Shown in pieces: positions 43,961 through 57,449 of a stretch of 64,000 nucleotides of DNA. Each line of letters starts with the position of its first letter. The first letter of the stretch is position 1. The DNA is from Kryptolebias marmoratus (lineage: Eukaryota; Chordata; Actinopteri; Cyprinodontiformes; Rivulidae). The stretch spans positions 15,624,592 to 15,688,591 of the forward strand of contig NC_051434.1 in assembly GCF_001649575.2 (NCBI RefSeq). The letters run 5' to 3'. Below the pieces are notes generated by a model. The model was given only the letters and a program-made list of their open reading frames with translations. It ran no database searches and was not told the origin of the DNA. A program made the translations under genes and the position numbers.

Positions 43961-46854
43961 ACTTAAAATAAACAGAACAAATCGAGAAACATTGGTGGCA
44001 TCGAACCATGCGTATACGTGACTTTGTATGCCAAAGCAGCTCTTGGGGTCTTTTTGCCTTTTCTCTTTTCTTAAAAGTTGTTGACTGAAACTTCCTGAGC
44101 TCATCTGTCAAAGGGGTTTTGGCTGATCACCGAGCCCAGTTTTGATGTTGATGCTTTGGTCATCAAGTGTTTGTGTGAAAGTTAGGAAAACAGCACTGCA
44201 AAAGACTGAAGAGACCAAGCAGGACTGCAGGAATGCGTGAGTGAACGTGTGAATGTGACTGTGCTCTTTAAAAGGTCAACCACACCATTTACTATTTATC
44301 CAACTTAGTCTCGCAGCAGTGTTGGAAAACATTATGTAGTTTATTGATTTGTCTATGGTGAGACAATTTGCCCTATTTCCTCTGTACATGGTCATTAAAA
44401 TACAATGGCAAAATGTGCCCTCTCTACTCTTCCCAGCCTTTACACACCCAAGACACACACAGACAAAAAGAGGTTACAGTTTTGAAATCTGTCTTTTTAA
44501 GCTCTAATGCAACATTCACAAGTGTATATACAGTGTAATAAACTGACAGCGTAACCAAACAGCCTATTGATGTTTCTGAACAGATAGCTCACAACTCAGT
44601 TACATCCATGCAGACCAGTTAATCCTCCTGAAGCCCTCGTAACTGAAGAGAGGAAGAGAAGCCCTCGTAACTCCTGGCCCATTTGTCCTGAAGGCCTCCG
44701 GAGGGGTTAAAGCTGCTCACTGCAAAGTCATGAAGACTGGTCAAAAAGTTTTCACAAAATATTAAACCAAATCTGCACAAAATGTTTGTCATATCGATGG
44801 GTAATGTGTCCTTAACTTCAAAATTTGTACGCATTATTTGTCTCCTGTTTAGACACATCACACTTTTAGCAGTGCACAGTTTCATCGCAGCTGCCTACCA
44901 TGAGCAGCTTTGCTGACAGTTTTTGAAACTGGACAACTAATCGCTGTTTAGGACACTGAGATAAGCTAGAACAGCTGCAGTTAAGACTGGAAAGCAAAAT
45001 GATATGATAGTAATTTTGGTGTGTGTGTGTTCTCTAAAAGATGACATAAAATGGCATTATCAAGTTGCTTCTCAGATTCATTATGCACACACACATACAC
45101 ACATGGTCACTCACTCTCACATGCCTGAGCGGTTTGAGTCATTTGTGCCTAAATACAGCAAGCACGTTTGCATAGGTTCAATCCGTTTATCTCCCTCTAT
45201 CTTTTTATCAACAGGCCTGTAGATCACACAAGATGTAATTTTACACAGCATGAGATGTTCTAACATCGTACGTGATACTGCAGAGATTTGCAGAATGCAT
45301 AAATGCACAGCTGCCTGCCTTGAAGTCTGTAGGTATGTATTTAACTCAGACTGGTTGAAAGTAATCTTTTTGCCATTATTGCCATAAACCTGCTGCTTTA
45401 AGTGTTTTGCGGTATAGAATAACACCTGACTGGCATCATATTAACACTCAAAGTGAAGCTATAGGCGGGAGAGGCAGATGGAAGCGGTGTGGTGCAGTGT
45501 CTTGGCCAAAGGGCATCTCTGTGCTGGTTGTTCAGGGAAGCAGGAGCAATCAGGAAGTCTAACCCTGCTGTTTTTCCCTGCAACATCAGTGGGTTACATC
45601 AGCGTGTTGTTCTGCACAGATGCAGATGTGACACTGCCCTTTTTCCCTCTCAGACTGCCACATCACCCCTTGGCCTTTCCACATGGTAACAGAACCCAGG
45701 AGAGATTCACTGCATCAGAGCATGACTAAATATTTTAGCTGAGCAGATGGCCAGTACTTTGTCAGTATTTACGACAAATAAAATCAATCTTAAAAAGCTG
45801 AAAATTACATCAAACAACTTGAAACATTCTGAGGAACAGTTTGTGTTAAAGTCTTGCAGAAGTTTCAGGAGCCATCTAAATTTAATTTATTCAGCCCATC
45901 AAGGCCCACGTTAGAACATGGTAGTCACGTTGCTTGTGTTGCAGTGAACTAAATGACCACTCATATTGCCCCAGCCCCTTCCGTTAGTCGGCTGTCAGCG
46001 TGTCTGCCAAGTCTTTTATTCTTCCAGCATGTACATGCAGTTTCACAGGGAGTTCAGGAGAAGAGCAAAATTGCATGCAAAAACAGGTTGAATAAATTAA
46101 CAAATAGCCATCTTTATCAAAGGCAGACAATCAATAGTTTAAGCAAGAAACATTCAAAACAATAAATAATGATGTATAAATAAAAAAACAGTAATGTACA
46201 GGAAACAAGGGGCCAAATGTTAAAAACAGAAACGAAGAGAGAGAAGAAAACTGACTTGACTCTATGCAGATGGATCTAAATGAGATGTTTACTTTTTCTG
46301 CTGAGTGCCTTGAAATGACTTTGAATTAAATTTGAATTAGACACAGGTGGAACCAGTTAAAGGAACAGAAATGAGATGCACAAAATAAAACAAAACCTGA
46401 AGCAACCATAAAACTAGAACGTTAAATTACCAACAGAACCAGTGAAAGCTGATGAGTCTCAATCTAAATTTGAATGTTTGGTCAAAAGTTTAACAAGTTG
46501 GAAATAGTCACCAAAATTCTACTGCAACACTTAGGTGCAATTTGTGTTCAACATTTCTTGGAATTGCAAAACTTGCCGTGCTTAAGCTGAGCAAATAATT
46601 TGCAAAAGTGTATCTAAGTAAAAAAAAAAATGTAGGCCTAACTCCATCACTTGGTTCACAGTGTCCACAACAAATTTTAGTAAGGAATGTTTAGGAAGAT
46701 TAAATTTCAATCACTAGACTGCAGGGATGGCTCAAGAATTTTACACAAGGTGGCAGAGCGGTGTAAGATTGTGGTAGGTGGAATTCCCCACAAAAATATC
46801 TCCATAGATTACTCAATGGATTAATTCTAAAAGCCGCAGATGTACTTAAGCTGT
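43961..46854. other. Non-coding, no recognised element
   Basis: AT-rich to balanced sequence. A 15-bp perfect direct repeat, GAAGCCCTCGTAACT, lies at 44630-44644 and 44658-44672. Short GT/CA runs lie at 45019-45030 and 45085-45102. Overlapping frames of 60-102 codons have no domain. Confidence 0.5.
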
Positions 46855-47170
46855 ATCAATCTTGAGTGGCACAAAAGTAACAGTGTTTTGAGCTGTCTCC
46901 TCACAACAAGAAGGCTGCTGGTTCACAACCCAGCTGTGGCCTTTCTGTGTGTCTTCTCTGAATATGCCAGTTTCCTCCCACAGACCAAAACCGTGCATGT
47001 TAGGTTAATTGACAACTATAAATTGTCTTTAGGTATGACTGAGAGAAGGAATGGTTCATATTCTTGTGTCTCTCTGTGGCCTTGTGATGGACTGGCGACA
47101 TGCCCAGGCTGTACCCTTCCTTTCAGAAATAGACACCTAAAAAAACATAAAAAGAAAATGGACGGATATA
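46855..47170 (+). mobile_element. SINE, GGAT-tailed family, near full length
   Basis: The best single copy. tRNA-like head at about 46862-46935 with GAGCTGTCTCCTCACAACAAG and B box GGTTCACAACCC. Then GTGGCCTTTCTGTGTGTC, AGTTTCCTCCCACAGACC, CGTGCATGTTAGGTTAATTG, TTGTGATGGACTGGCGACAT, GCCCAGGCTGTACCC. The tail is short and decayed (ATGGACGGATATA). A 124-codon frame through it is incidental. Confidence 0.82.
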
Positions 47171-47531
47171 ACAACCTTACTTCCAACGTCTTGATTGAGA
47201 GAAAACAGGAATAAGAGTTACCAATGCACAAGGTTTGGCTTTAGCTGATTAAGTGATAGCTGAGTAAATGTTTTTTTTCATTTATTCAATTTAAATGGAC
47301 ATATACAGTATGTTGTGTCAAAATATTTGCATATAAGTGATTATTACTTTGTGACCTCTTTGTTACACTGGTGCTAGTGAATATTTAAATCATTGTGCAG
47401 GCTTACCTTTGTTGCCTTGTGTATTATTCTGCATAACTTATTTAAATTAGATTTAAACACAAACTTTGATATTTAATTCATTTAAACAAAATCAGAAAAA
47501 AGAAACAACTTTGTTTGGTGTTTACTGACAG
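47171..47531. other. Non-coding, no recognised element
   Basis: AT-rich spacer with a reverse octamer ATTTGCAT at 47325-47332. Confidence 0.5.
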
Positions 47532-48030
47532 GTTTTGTAGAGAATTTGGACCCAAAATGCAAATTGACATGAGGCGCTCAAAGAAAAACGAATTTATTAA
47601 TAAAAGAAAACAAAAGGGCTGACGTGGCAGCAAAACAAACACCAGAAAACTTACACAGAGTATCACTAGGAGACCCTGAATGTGGCTTGAAACCAAACAA
47701 CGGACCAGCGGCAAGTGAGTGACAAGAGACTGAATATAAAAGGCTGAGGGTGAGTGGAAGGTGGACTACAGCTGGGAGATGATGAGGAACAGGTGAGGTG
47801 GGTGTGACAGGCTGAGGGCAGGTGAATAGTGGCACAGGGAATGTGAGGAAACAAGGAAATGCAATAATCTAAAACACAGGGAACACAAGAAGCAGAACTA
47901 AACAAGAAACTCCAACACAGAAGATAACAAAAAACACCCAGATTCAGACATTTACAGGCCCCAAAGAAAGAACACAAGCGGCTAAAACAAAAAGCTTTGA
48001 TGGACCTGGGTAAGAAACAAAAACATTACA
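47532..48030 (+). repeat. GACGTGGCAGC-containing interspersed repeat, copy 2
   Basis: GACCCAAAATGCAAATTGAC, GAATTTATTAATAAAAG, GGCTGACGTGGCAGC (47617-47631), then a purine-rich part with GAGGAACAGGTGAGGTGGG and TGTGACAGGCTGAGGGCAGG. Same block order as at 1.4 and 55.9 kb. Minus-strand frames of 78-103 codons overlap it and are not conserved in the other copies. Confidence 0.72.
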
Positions 48031-51000
48031 AGTCTGAGGCAGGTTTAGCAATAAACCCTGCATAAAAAGCAATCCAGACATAAATCCAGGGAACAAATCT
48101 AAACTAGCAACAACTTAAAGAAATGCATAACACCTATTTTGCATGCCAACATTTCAAACAAAGATCAAAATCAGTTGTAGATGCATATCCAGTACTTCCT
48201 TTCTGACTATTTCATTATAATATTCACTGATTAATGAGAGATATTTTGAAAAATAAACAACAAAAAACTACAGACAAATGCAGAAAAACACAAACACAGA
48301 TACATGCAATTACATTATTGCCTGACATTCATGGCAGTGGACAATAATAGAGATAAGGAAACAGAAACAGACTTCAGAATTGTACTATAAAACAGGTTCG
48401 ACATGGCCATGGTGTCATAAGAGCTCTGCTTTGACTAACTAATTGTGCAGATTGCGTAGAGACGTATCATAAAACTAGTCAGCAACTCGATAAGTCAAGC
48501 CAGGTTTTCTGATTTTAATTCTATGAATGTTCATTGAAACAGGTGGAGTTCACATCTCAGGTCTAATTAGAATCATAAATCTGGAAGGAAAGCTGGCAAA
48601 GAAAAAAGAGGAAAACTCTTGTGAATTTGTAAATGAATAAGCTTATCAAATAAATCACAAATAGATCTGACATTTACCAGTGTGAATTTCATTAAAGTAC
48701 TGTGCTACAGGTGCAGCTTGTTACTGAGGCATGAAAGAAAGTTTGTTTTTCCAAAATTTAATGCTGACCGTTTGAAATTCTCTTTGCACTAAACAAGTAC
48801 AGATAAAATTAATCCTGTGAGTAGGCTCAGTGTCAATTAATTTTCCGTCATCTCGACAATGCTACTAAAACAATACGTAAAACTGAATAATCAGTCTGTA
48901 AAGCATTTTATAAGATCACTTTGGATAATAAACTGATCACACACTGTCTATACAAGGCAGTTTGGTTAGTATGATGAACCTTAAGCTCATATGCTCTGAA
49001 TTTTCTACCAACAGAAAGCAAATAGCTTTCTTAGTTAGTTCCAAATCTTCAACACCAACACCAAACTCAAGCATAGCAAACAAAATATTTTTTATTAAAT
49101 GTTAATGATGTCCAAAGTCTTCTTATTTTAGTGAAATATTCCTTTTTCCAATCAGATATTCTCTTTTCGTCTCAGTGCCTTGATCGTAGATTATGTGTGC
49201 TTCTACTGCTTGAACAGTTGTTTGCAACAACGATTATGTGCAAGGACGCTCTGTTTTACTGCAGGGGAGTAAAAGCAAATGTCCTGACTTCGGGTAATCA
49301 GCTTTCTAAGAAGCTGGTTGAAACCTGTTAAGGAAACTGTTTGTGTGTCCTCATCTAGCTCCTTAGTGTTTACTTGCAGTAAAGAAGGAACACTGGTAAC
49401 TGCCATCCATCAATCAGTCTCACACAAAGTTCACGTTCTGCTTTTTGTTCCCTTTGCAAAGTAAATTCAATTTACAGTCTGTTGTCATCTCTTTCGTATT
49501 AAATGTTATTCACAAAATGAGATTTATATCTGGGCTATGACTGGTTCATTACAAACGTGGTGAGATTATTTTCAGGTAAAGCGGTATCCCTTTAACCAGG
49601 CATCCTTCAGAGCAGCAGAAGAAATTGCACATCTCTGAACTTGGTTTCTTCCTGAAAGCAACTCACCTGAGGGTGGGAGGGGGTTGGATGTTGGTCGGTG
49701 CTGTAATTTCTGCTGTAAGTCATTGATGAGTCATTTCTGTTCACACGATTTAGGGATACTAATACAGTTTGTCTCATCTTGACTTAGTTTACCAAGTCAG
49801 AAAAAGCAACTGGAACAGCCCCTAAAGTTGGGATTCTGATTCAGAAAGTTAAAGATTCCTGACCGACCCTGACCTCAGAATCAAATCTGTTTACCTTGTT
49901 AAATCAACTTTGTATTTTCACTTCTCTCAGTTTGCATCTCATTAAACAAGTCACACACATAGTACTAAATTATCTTTTTCAGGTAATATGTTGCAACAGT
50001 GTTTAAATGTGTGTATTGTATTGCGAATATTGGTGAGACTTGTTACTGAGTACATCAATTAGCAAATTCTGCTGTTTTTTGGATTTGCAACTAGAACATG
50101 GTTAAGTTGAATTTAACATCATTCCCAGATGAAACTTGGTTTTCTGCAGCATAAATATGGTAAGAAAAAAAGCTACATATGTATTTTTAATGGGTTTTAT
50201 ATTTATATAAGTAATAATGAAAATTTTAGTCTTGAAAAAAATCACCCTTCACTAAGGTTTTGCTGTACATCTCAGTCAAAGTCAGTGTAGGGTTGAGTCT
50301 TTTCTGTTCTTAGTTTTGGTGGGTTTCTACAGAAGTTAAATTCTTTTAGTAGGCTTGTTTTGGAAACATGGTGTTCGGCATCCTATAGAATAGTTTGTTT
50401 TTTATTTCCACAGCTTATTTGAATTTCTGTCTTTTAAATTATGTAGCATCATAGCCTAGGTTGATTCCATGAATCTGTGATGATCACTAGATATTGGTTG
50501 ATTCTTTGAAAAAGTTATGGTTCTAAAGGAAAATGTTGATTATTGTGCAAAAAACTGGACTTGGACTGCACTTGATGTTCCTCCAGGACAATAATAAAAT
50601 ATAAAACCAGAATGGCCAAGAAAGCTAAAAGACAACAAAATCAGCATATTTAAGTGGTGTGTTCATGGGTCAGCTAAATTTCTGGACACTGTTGCAGAAA
50701 AGAAAAAGTTCAAAAACCCAATTAAGGCATTCAAAATGCCTTAAAATGACAATGTTCTACCAATCTTGGGGAAAATAATATTTTAAAATTCACTAATTGC
50801 TAAGACTTAATGCCAAGGTTAAAAATGCAGTGTCTTCATCCAAAGAGATAGATATATAATGTATTAACAAGGCAAAGTCATTCAGTGAATTATGAATAAG
50901 CCCTTTGAAGATCAGGAACACCAAGAGGACTCTTGTCTGTTTCCAGTGTGTCCTTTTCTCTTCCTTTGTCTTCAATTATAAAATCACAAGCAAACTTAAT

Positions 51001-51219
51001 CTTTATCTTCTTCTAAAAGTGACACTGAGTACTCATGGGGGGAGGGTAGAAAAAAGTTGTAGTGACAGTTCAGCTAGCAGTGTAAAATGAGTTGCACGGA
51101 GAAAGAAATTTAAACACAGGAGAAGTGAAATGGAGAGGAGGAGTTATTAAAACTGCATTAACTCGGTGTTATTGTCGCTTTATACTCAAGTGGGCATCTT
51201 TGCATCTTGATTCATTTAT
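48031..51219. other. Non-coding, no recognised element
   Basis: About 3.2 kb, AT-rich. GTCTAATTAGAATCATAAATC near 48561-48581 is a small enhancer-like patch. No repeat copy shared with other parts of the window and no convincing frame. Confidence 0.5.
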
Positions 51220-51680
51220 GTTCTAATTATCTGCATCAGGGAGACTGACTGATTGGCCTAATATGACATGAATGGCAACAATTTAGCACCACTATGTGAC
51301 AGCTTTCTGTTGGCGGTGACATCCTCCTTCACAGTGTTACAACCCTGTTTATGTCTTGTGCTCTAAGTTAGTTTGACTTGAGACAACTGCTTTGGAGTGT
51401 TGTTGAATGAGCATCATCAATCACATAAATGTCTTGGATGCACTCGTTCTTTTTTCAGGGCGAACAATAAGATTTGCTACAGTAATTAATGGCAATGAGA
51501 CTATTTATCAGAGGAGAAGGGACTTCAGCGGGGTTCACTAGAGTATAAAGTGACTTCCTGTTCTCAGTGTTCATTGCGGGGCTGATAAACAACAGGTGAC
51601 AGGAATCAAATGGCAGGTGTTTTTCATCAAATTGTAGAGTGCCCGCTGGATAATGCTTTTTCCTCCTGACAGGTACATTC
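51220..51680. promoter_or_regulatory. Candidate conserved non-coding element
   Basis: A 460-bp non-repetitive block: TAATTATCTGCATCAGGG, CTGATTGGCCTAATATG, GAGCATCATCAATCACATAA, TACAGTAATTAATGGCAATG, GGGCTGATAAACAACAGG. Homeodomain-like and GATA-like cores, and no frame longer than chance. One of the better candidates. Confidence 0.38.
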
Positions 51681-54600
51681 TTCTTTGGAAATTTTGAAAT
51701 GCACCTTTACTGCTGAATTTAAGCCATCTATGAATTTTAAGCTTCTAACAGCACAAATAGAGCATACTAAGGCACAGGTTGGACTGTGTGAAAACTATCC
51801 ATGTATACTGTACACATGAAGGAAAAACCAAGCCCCAAGACATAATACTGAGACTATTAATTGACTGAACAGTCTTAGAGTCATGTTTCTTTTTCAACTT
51901 TGAGCAAAATAATGGCTGTATTCAATGACATGTGTGGATGTAGTGTCAGACTATACCACAAATGAGAATAAACTATAGTTTAGAGGTAAATAGCTGCACG
52001 TATCTCTACCAATCATGTTTGGTACAGTTCTTTGGTTTGACATACATATGCACCAAATGAATACAGTGTTGTTTTTACATACTCTACAAAGCAGATCTTT
52101 TGTGTGTAAAACTAAATTTACTGCATCCACCATGGGACTATGGAAATGTAGTGGGTCAAGCTACTGTGCTACTACAAAGTGTGTGCTACACACAACAGTT
52201 GTGAAAATGAACAAACACTGGGGGACGATCAAACAAAAGCTATGTTAGTGCTCTGTGTAGCAGAGTTCAGTGTCGAACTTACTGGTGTGACAACTGCTTT
52301 TCAAGCATCTCCATCACCCACAGTTCAGACAAGGTCAAAAGCAAAATGACTGACATTGTAGATATGTAAATGCATCTATACGCTGCCCTCAGTAACGCAA
52401 GCTTTGACACATGCTAAAAGTAGAAAAGACATCGTTACTAGGTTTGTGTTTGTCTGCATTTTAGCCAGCAAAGTATTTATTCTAGTCTTTAAAGTACAAG
52501 CTTCAGTTATCCTTAACAAGTGATTGATTAAAAGAAGTTTCCCATTCTACTACCAAAAATGTTCAGTTTAAAGCAGATCATTTTTGGTCAGGTCAACCCA
52601 TAGTGTGTGACTATGAAACAGTCTTGTAACCAAGCATGTGCACACACGTATATAGTCACTTCCATGCACACACGTCTACAAAAGCATTGCACAAAAGGGA
52701 AAGTTGAATGAGCCCCAGTCACATGTAGAGAATAAACCACTTTGCAGGCAATCCTGGCTGTCATAAAACACAGGAAGACCATGTATTATAATGCCACAAC
52801 TTTACTGTGACCATATCAGAGATAATGCATTAAGGACAACTATGTGAAGGGCAAATGGGTCATAGATTCCCTGTAGTGACCAATAAATATGTTATAGCAA
52901 TATGAGCTTATGTGTTGCATTCATACGTAGACACTGGAGACTTTGATCCCCTGCTCAGGCAAGATTAACGGCGAACATGAAAACGTACTTGCAGTGATTT
53001 TGTAGGCAGTAAAAAAGCTTTGTGAAAATAAAATAGAATGCTTGTACAGCAGTTTTTTTTTCCATCTCAGAAAAGAGAGACATTGAACAGAGTGGACATG
53101 TGGTCATGCATGGAAGAATGCCAATCATGAGAGAGCTCATCGTTGGAGAGTAAATCATTTCACTGGCACCGACGATTATTCTCAAGCATGTTCTTGGAGA
53201 TGGTTAAAAAATGGGGGGAGGGGGAGACTAGTTTAATTCACTCACTTAAAAAAGGCAAATGCATTGGCTCAGTTTAAAGTTTTAAACAGGAAATTAATGA
53301 AAACATCAAACTTGTTTACACTGATGCATGGGTGCCAAAGTGGGTGGGATATTTCAAAATTAAATTAAAGGAAGAAAATGTACAATGATAAAATTTTATA
53401 TATGCACATTTTTGGCTTAGCAAAGGTAAAACTGTGGTCTTGGTGATAAATACTTATTGTCACTTAGGGTTATTGTTTATTTTGTTTAGGCACCAATCTC
53501 TTTTCAAATTTTAATAAAAGTTCAGCTGTTGCCACAGATAGAATTTTGGATGTCAATTTTTGATTTTAAATAAAACTTTCTTTTCTTTATAAGGACAGAA
53601 AATTAACCACCTAGATGAGCTTCTAGATCGTTTTTCGTAAAGCTATGACATGAAAGAAGTGACTTGGTATTTCACAAGTACAAAGTCCTTAGCTGGAGGT
53701 CAGAAGTGTTTGAGGTGGTGCAGCTACACTCTGGATTGTAAAGGTCAGAGATCATCTTCCATCTGACCTGATTTCTCCTTGACCCTTTTTAATGAAAGAC
53801 AAAAATTTAAGATCAATTTAGGCCTTTCAAAAGGCTTTTGCCATCTTTTCACAAGATAAAATGCACTGATTTATTAAAAAAAACACATTTTGAAGACATA
53901 AATTACACTTTAACAAGTTAACTCGTCATGCTGTCAAAATAAATATGACTAAAACAAAATGGTCTTGAGAGTGCTTTCTAAAAGTAATTCAAATTCCAAT
54001 TAAAACCTGATAACTAATTGTCAACAAATCAAACCAACAGCAAACAAAAAGACCTTCTGGCACAAGTTCAGCTCAGCAGACTCTGGAGTATCCATGCACC
54101 TTTTGACAAATTATTGCAAGAAAACATTTCCTGCATCTCCATTACAACATTCAGCATTTACATCACTGGGAAAGTGTAGTTCCATTCAGATGAAGGGGAT
54201 GGTTTAACCAATCATCACAGGTAAAACCCACTGTGAGATTCCCTGAAAATGGCAAACAAAAAAATGAAAGAATGCAAAATAAATGTTTTACCTATTTCCT
54301 TTTAGTTCTCTAACCTAAAAATGATAAAACAGACCTCAAAGGATCAGTACATGTCGTGCATCTTAAGAAAAGCAAAGAATTACAGGTTTTCTGGCTGAAA
54401 AAATGGTTCTGCATTTTAATAACTGAAAGTTACTATCTTTCCTGTCATTAGTCACTTGTAGGCTGTTTGAATAATGTGGTTGCAATGGTTGCTAATCTGA
54501 CAGATGGTTTGAATAGTTTTTTTCAGGCTTGTGGGAGGAATTTGGACAAATATATGAAAATAAAACTGGTTTGGATTCTGCACTAAAATAATCTTTAAAT

Positions 54601-55875
54601 CCCGTCAAACTCTTTCCAGTGAAGGAGGTAACAGCAGTGTATTAATTACCACTATAACTAGTCATGCTGAAAATATGAACGGAGTGTACGACATGAAGCA
54701 CTTTACAGTACCCACTCATGCAAGAGCACCATTAACTCTTTAGCTGAAAGCATACTTGCTCAGTTCAAAGCAAACATGAGTGTCCATTTTAGTGCATTCA
54801 TGTACAACACTGGTAACAGGAGCAGCCTAAATTCAAGCGACATGGCATGATGAAGATTAAGCCGGTAAATTTGTTATGATTATTGAATTCAAGAAAAGTT
54901 GTATGTCTGGCAGAGTCGACACCACAGAGGGTGATAATCTTGACAGAGAGGCTATTTATTACAGAGATGCCACTCGTTTTTTTTTGTTTTTTTTTAGTTA
55001 ATCTAAGAATGGATAATTAAGACACATTTTGAGAATAAGTTGCAATGCCAAACATGGTGTTAACCTGATTTCTGGAATCTCATATTACAATTACAGAACA
55101 GTAAAGTTCAAAGCAGAATGGAGTCCAACAAAGTGTCTTGGAGAAACAACCACAACTTTTGCAGATGCTGAGGCATAGTAAAAAAGAACAATCTCTGAAC
55201 ACTTCAGAGTAAGAATCCTATTGTTGCTGTACAGGCCCACTAAATCAATGATCATGGTTTGTATAAAAATGTCTGTCATCTTTACTCATTTTAAGTCTAA
55301 GCTCTATGGCTGTGGCACAAAGGCAGGTGCAGGGTATTTCAGTTGCAACTTAAGACTCTTCAACTTTTCACAAAAATGCTTTAGCCAGCAAGACATAAAG
55401 ACTCTGTATTGTGACACAAATAAGAAAGTATGATCAGAAACAGACTAAGCCATATAGAGCAGATGCTTGTCATACATAAGTAGGCCAATGTAAAGGAAAA
55501 AGTTAGTTGAACAAGCAAATATTCAGGCATGCTGTGTGCCTGAATATCTGACCTGTGCCCAATTAAACAATTCCTTAATAAAGCCCTTGCATTTACTAGT
55601 CTTCCTGAAAATGTACCTTGTCATTACAGCTATGCATCATAACCACTGTTGTTTGTTTTCAGGTCATTAAATAGTTTAGCACTTTTCTACATCTACCGCC
55701 TTTAAACTTTTCACACTTCTAATGTGGTTAGGCAACTGACAATCAGAAGATCCTGGATGTACTGTAGAAGTCTTTTATTTTAGATGCTATATTGTTTGTC
55801 ACTGAAATCAGATTGAGCCCAACTTAAAACAAACAAACAACAAAAAAAAAACATTAACAATCTTTACGGAAACTT
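51681..55875. other. Non-coding, no recognised element
   Basis: About 4.2 kb, AT-rich. An 11-bp perfect inverted repeat, ATATTCAGGCA (55519-55529) and TGCCTGAATAT (55537-55547), forms a small hairpin. Frames of 60-77 codons lack domains. Confidence 0.5.
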
Positions 55876-56320
55876 GTCAGGATCAGTGGAGACAACGGAG
55901 GCGAACCCAAAGAGCAGACTCATCTTATAAAGAAACTAACTTATTGAACTAGAAAATAAACAAAACAAAACCTGACGTGGCAGCAAAAGAAAACAAAAAC
56001 AAAATCCTAAACTCAGGCAGGACCAAAACAGACAGGACAAGGCCAGGAACAAGCAGAACAGAACAATGAACCAGTGGAGTAGTGGAGAAAGTGACCGGGT
56101 TTTAAACACTGAAGATAATGAGATAAGTGAGCACAGGTGAGTGATACAAATTGTTGACAGGTGGAGATGGGCGTGGCAGAGAGACAAAGTGCTGACTGAG
56201 GAGAAGTGGATGATTAGGGAAACAGAGACAGCATAACACAAAAACCAACAAGGATAACTAACAAAAAATGAACAAAAACCAAGAATAACACAAAGAAAAT
56301 CCCAAAACCTCGCAAAACTG
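55876..56320 (+). repeat. GACGTGGCAGC-containing interspersed repeat, copy 3
   Basis: GGCGAACCCAAAGAGCAG, TTATAAAGAAACTAACTTATTG, CCTGACGTGGCAGC (55971-55984), then the purine-rich half with GTGAGCACAGGTGAGTG and GACAGGTGGAGATGGGCG. A 101-codon minus-strand frame crosses it, mostly Ser/Leu/Cys, and is not kept in the other copies. Confidence 0.72.
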
Positions 56321-56536
56321 TTTATTCAGAATTCAAATATACATTATCAAAAATAAAGACATAAAGAATCAAATATCTATAATGATTACATGAATGTAGC
56401 AGACCAAATTCTTGACTTTAGACAATGTACTTTCTGAGAAGCCAGCTGCAAAAAAAAAGTTTTTCACAACAGGAAAGTATTTTTCTTGTACTAAAATATA
56501 GTTATTAAAATTCATATGTGATTGTATGTTTGACTG

Positions 56537-56754
56537 TTGACTCTAACCCTGGTCATAAAAGTCCACTGTGCTGTAAGCTTTTAGATCTTTGCCTGCTTCT
56601 ACACATCTCATTTACATGAATGGGTCATTAACAGGCTTCTACAGATATTGATGACTTGCCAAGGAAGTAATTGAACCACTTAAATCAGGTGTGTTGGAAC
56701 AGAGAAACATCTAAAACGTAAGGACAGTGGACTTCAGAAGCGGGGTCAGGGACC
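56537..56754. mobile_element. hAT-type MITE, decayed relative of the one at 15.7 kb
   Basis: The internal blocks TTAAATCAGGTGTGTTGG, GAGAAACATCTAAAACGTA and AGGACAGTGG match AAATCAGGTGTGTCAC, GAAAAACATCTAAAACCTG and AGGACAGTGG of the intact copy. The terminal repeats are still partly paired (AGTCCACTGT and ACAGTGGACTT). No target duplication can be read, so this is an older insertion. Confidence 0.72.
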
Positions 56755-57400
56755 TCTCATCAACAGTATTCTCCTTTTGCAAATATACTCATTATGTTGA
56801 TGGTCTTCTATGAACTATGACATACAGTGTATGTAACCAAACAAGTCTAAGTACAATCTGACATATCGGGTAATGTCTACTTATCATCAGAGAATGCATT
56901 TCTATAAGAAGTAGTTCATCACTTTATTTTTGTATGCTTTTTCCTCCTCTTTGAAACTGGACTTGACATGATTTACCACACTACAGCCATTACAGGCACT
57001 ATACAGGATTTTGTCTTCAATAAAACAACATACAAGTGAGAAAATGGTAAAGGTCAGAAGGCCAAAAACAAGATTACCTTCCCAAGTCCAAATGTGATGA
57101 AAATGTACTTATTTTCTACCCTTAGTCCCAAAATAAATCTAGGTAAGGACAGCAAGTTTCCTTAAAAAAAGAGTTCAGAGAGAGAAGATTGCCATGAAGA
57201 TAGGTCAAGGAGAAGACATAAAATCCCTCTGCAAACAGCATTTCCCAAAACATCAGAACAGCCTGATCTCAGAGACTCAGGAGGGCTCAGTCCTGAAGCT
57301 GCACCTCCATGTAAATATGTAGAGTTTAAACTAAATCTTTAACAAGTGCAGAACTGAATAAATCAAATTTTCTTGAAGGTTTTTCAAGGTAAGTTTATAT

Positions 57401-57449
<49 letters not shown>

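Noticed and set aside
46840..47214. 124-codon plus-strand frame
   Set aside because: Lies across a SINE copy and is read through its tRNA-like head and body.
55936..56241. 101-codon Ser/Leu/Cys-rich minus-strand frame as a membrane protein
   Set aside because: Lies inside the GACGTGGCAGC repeat, and the other copies do not keep the frame.
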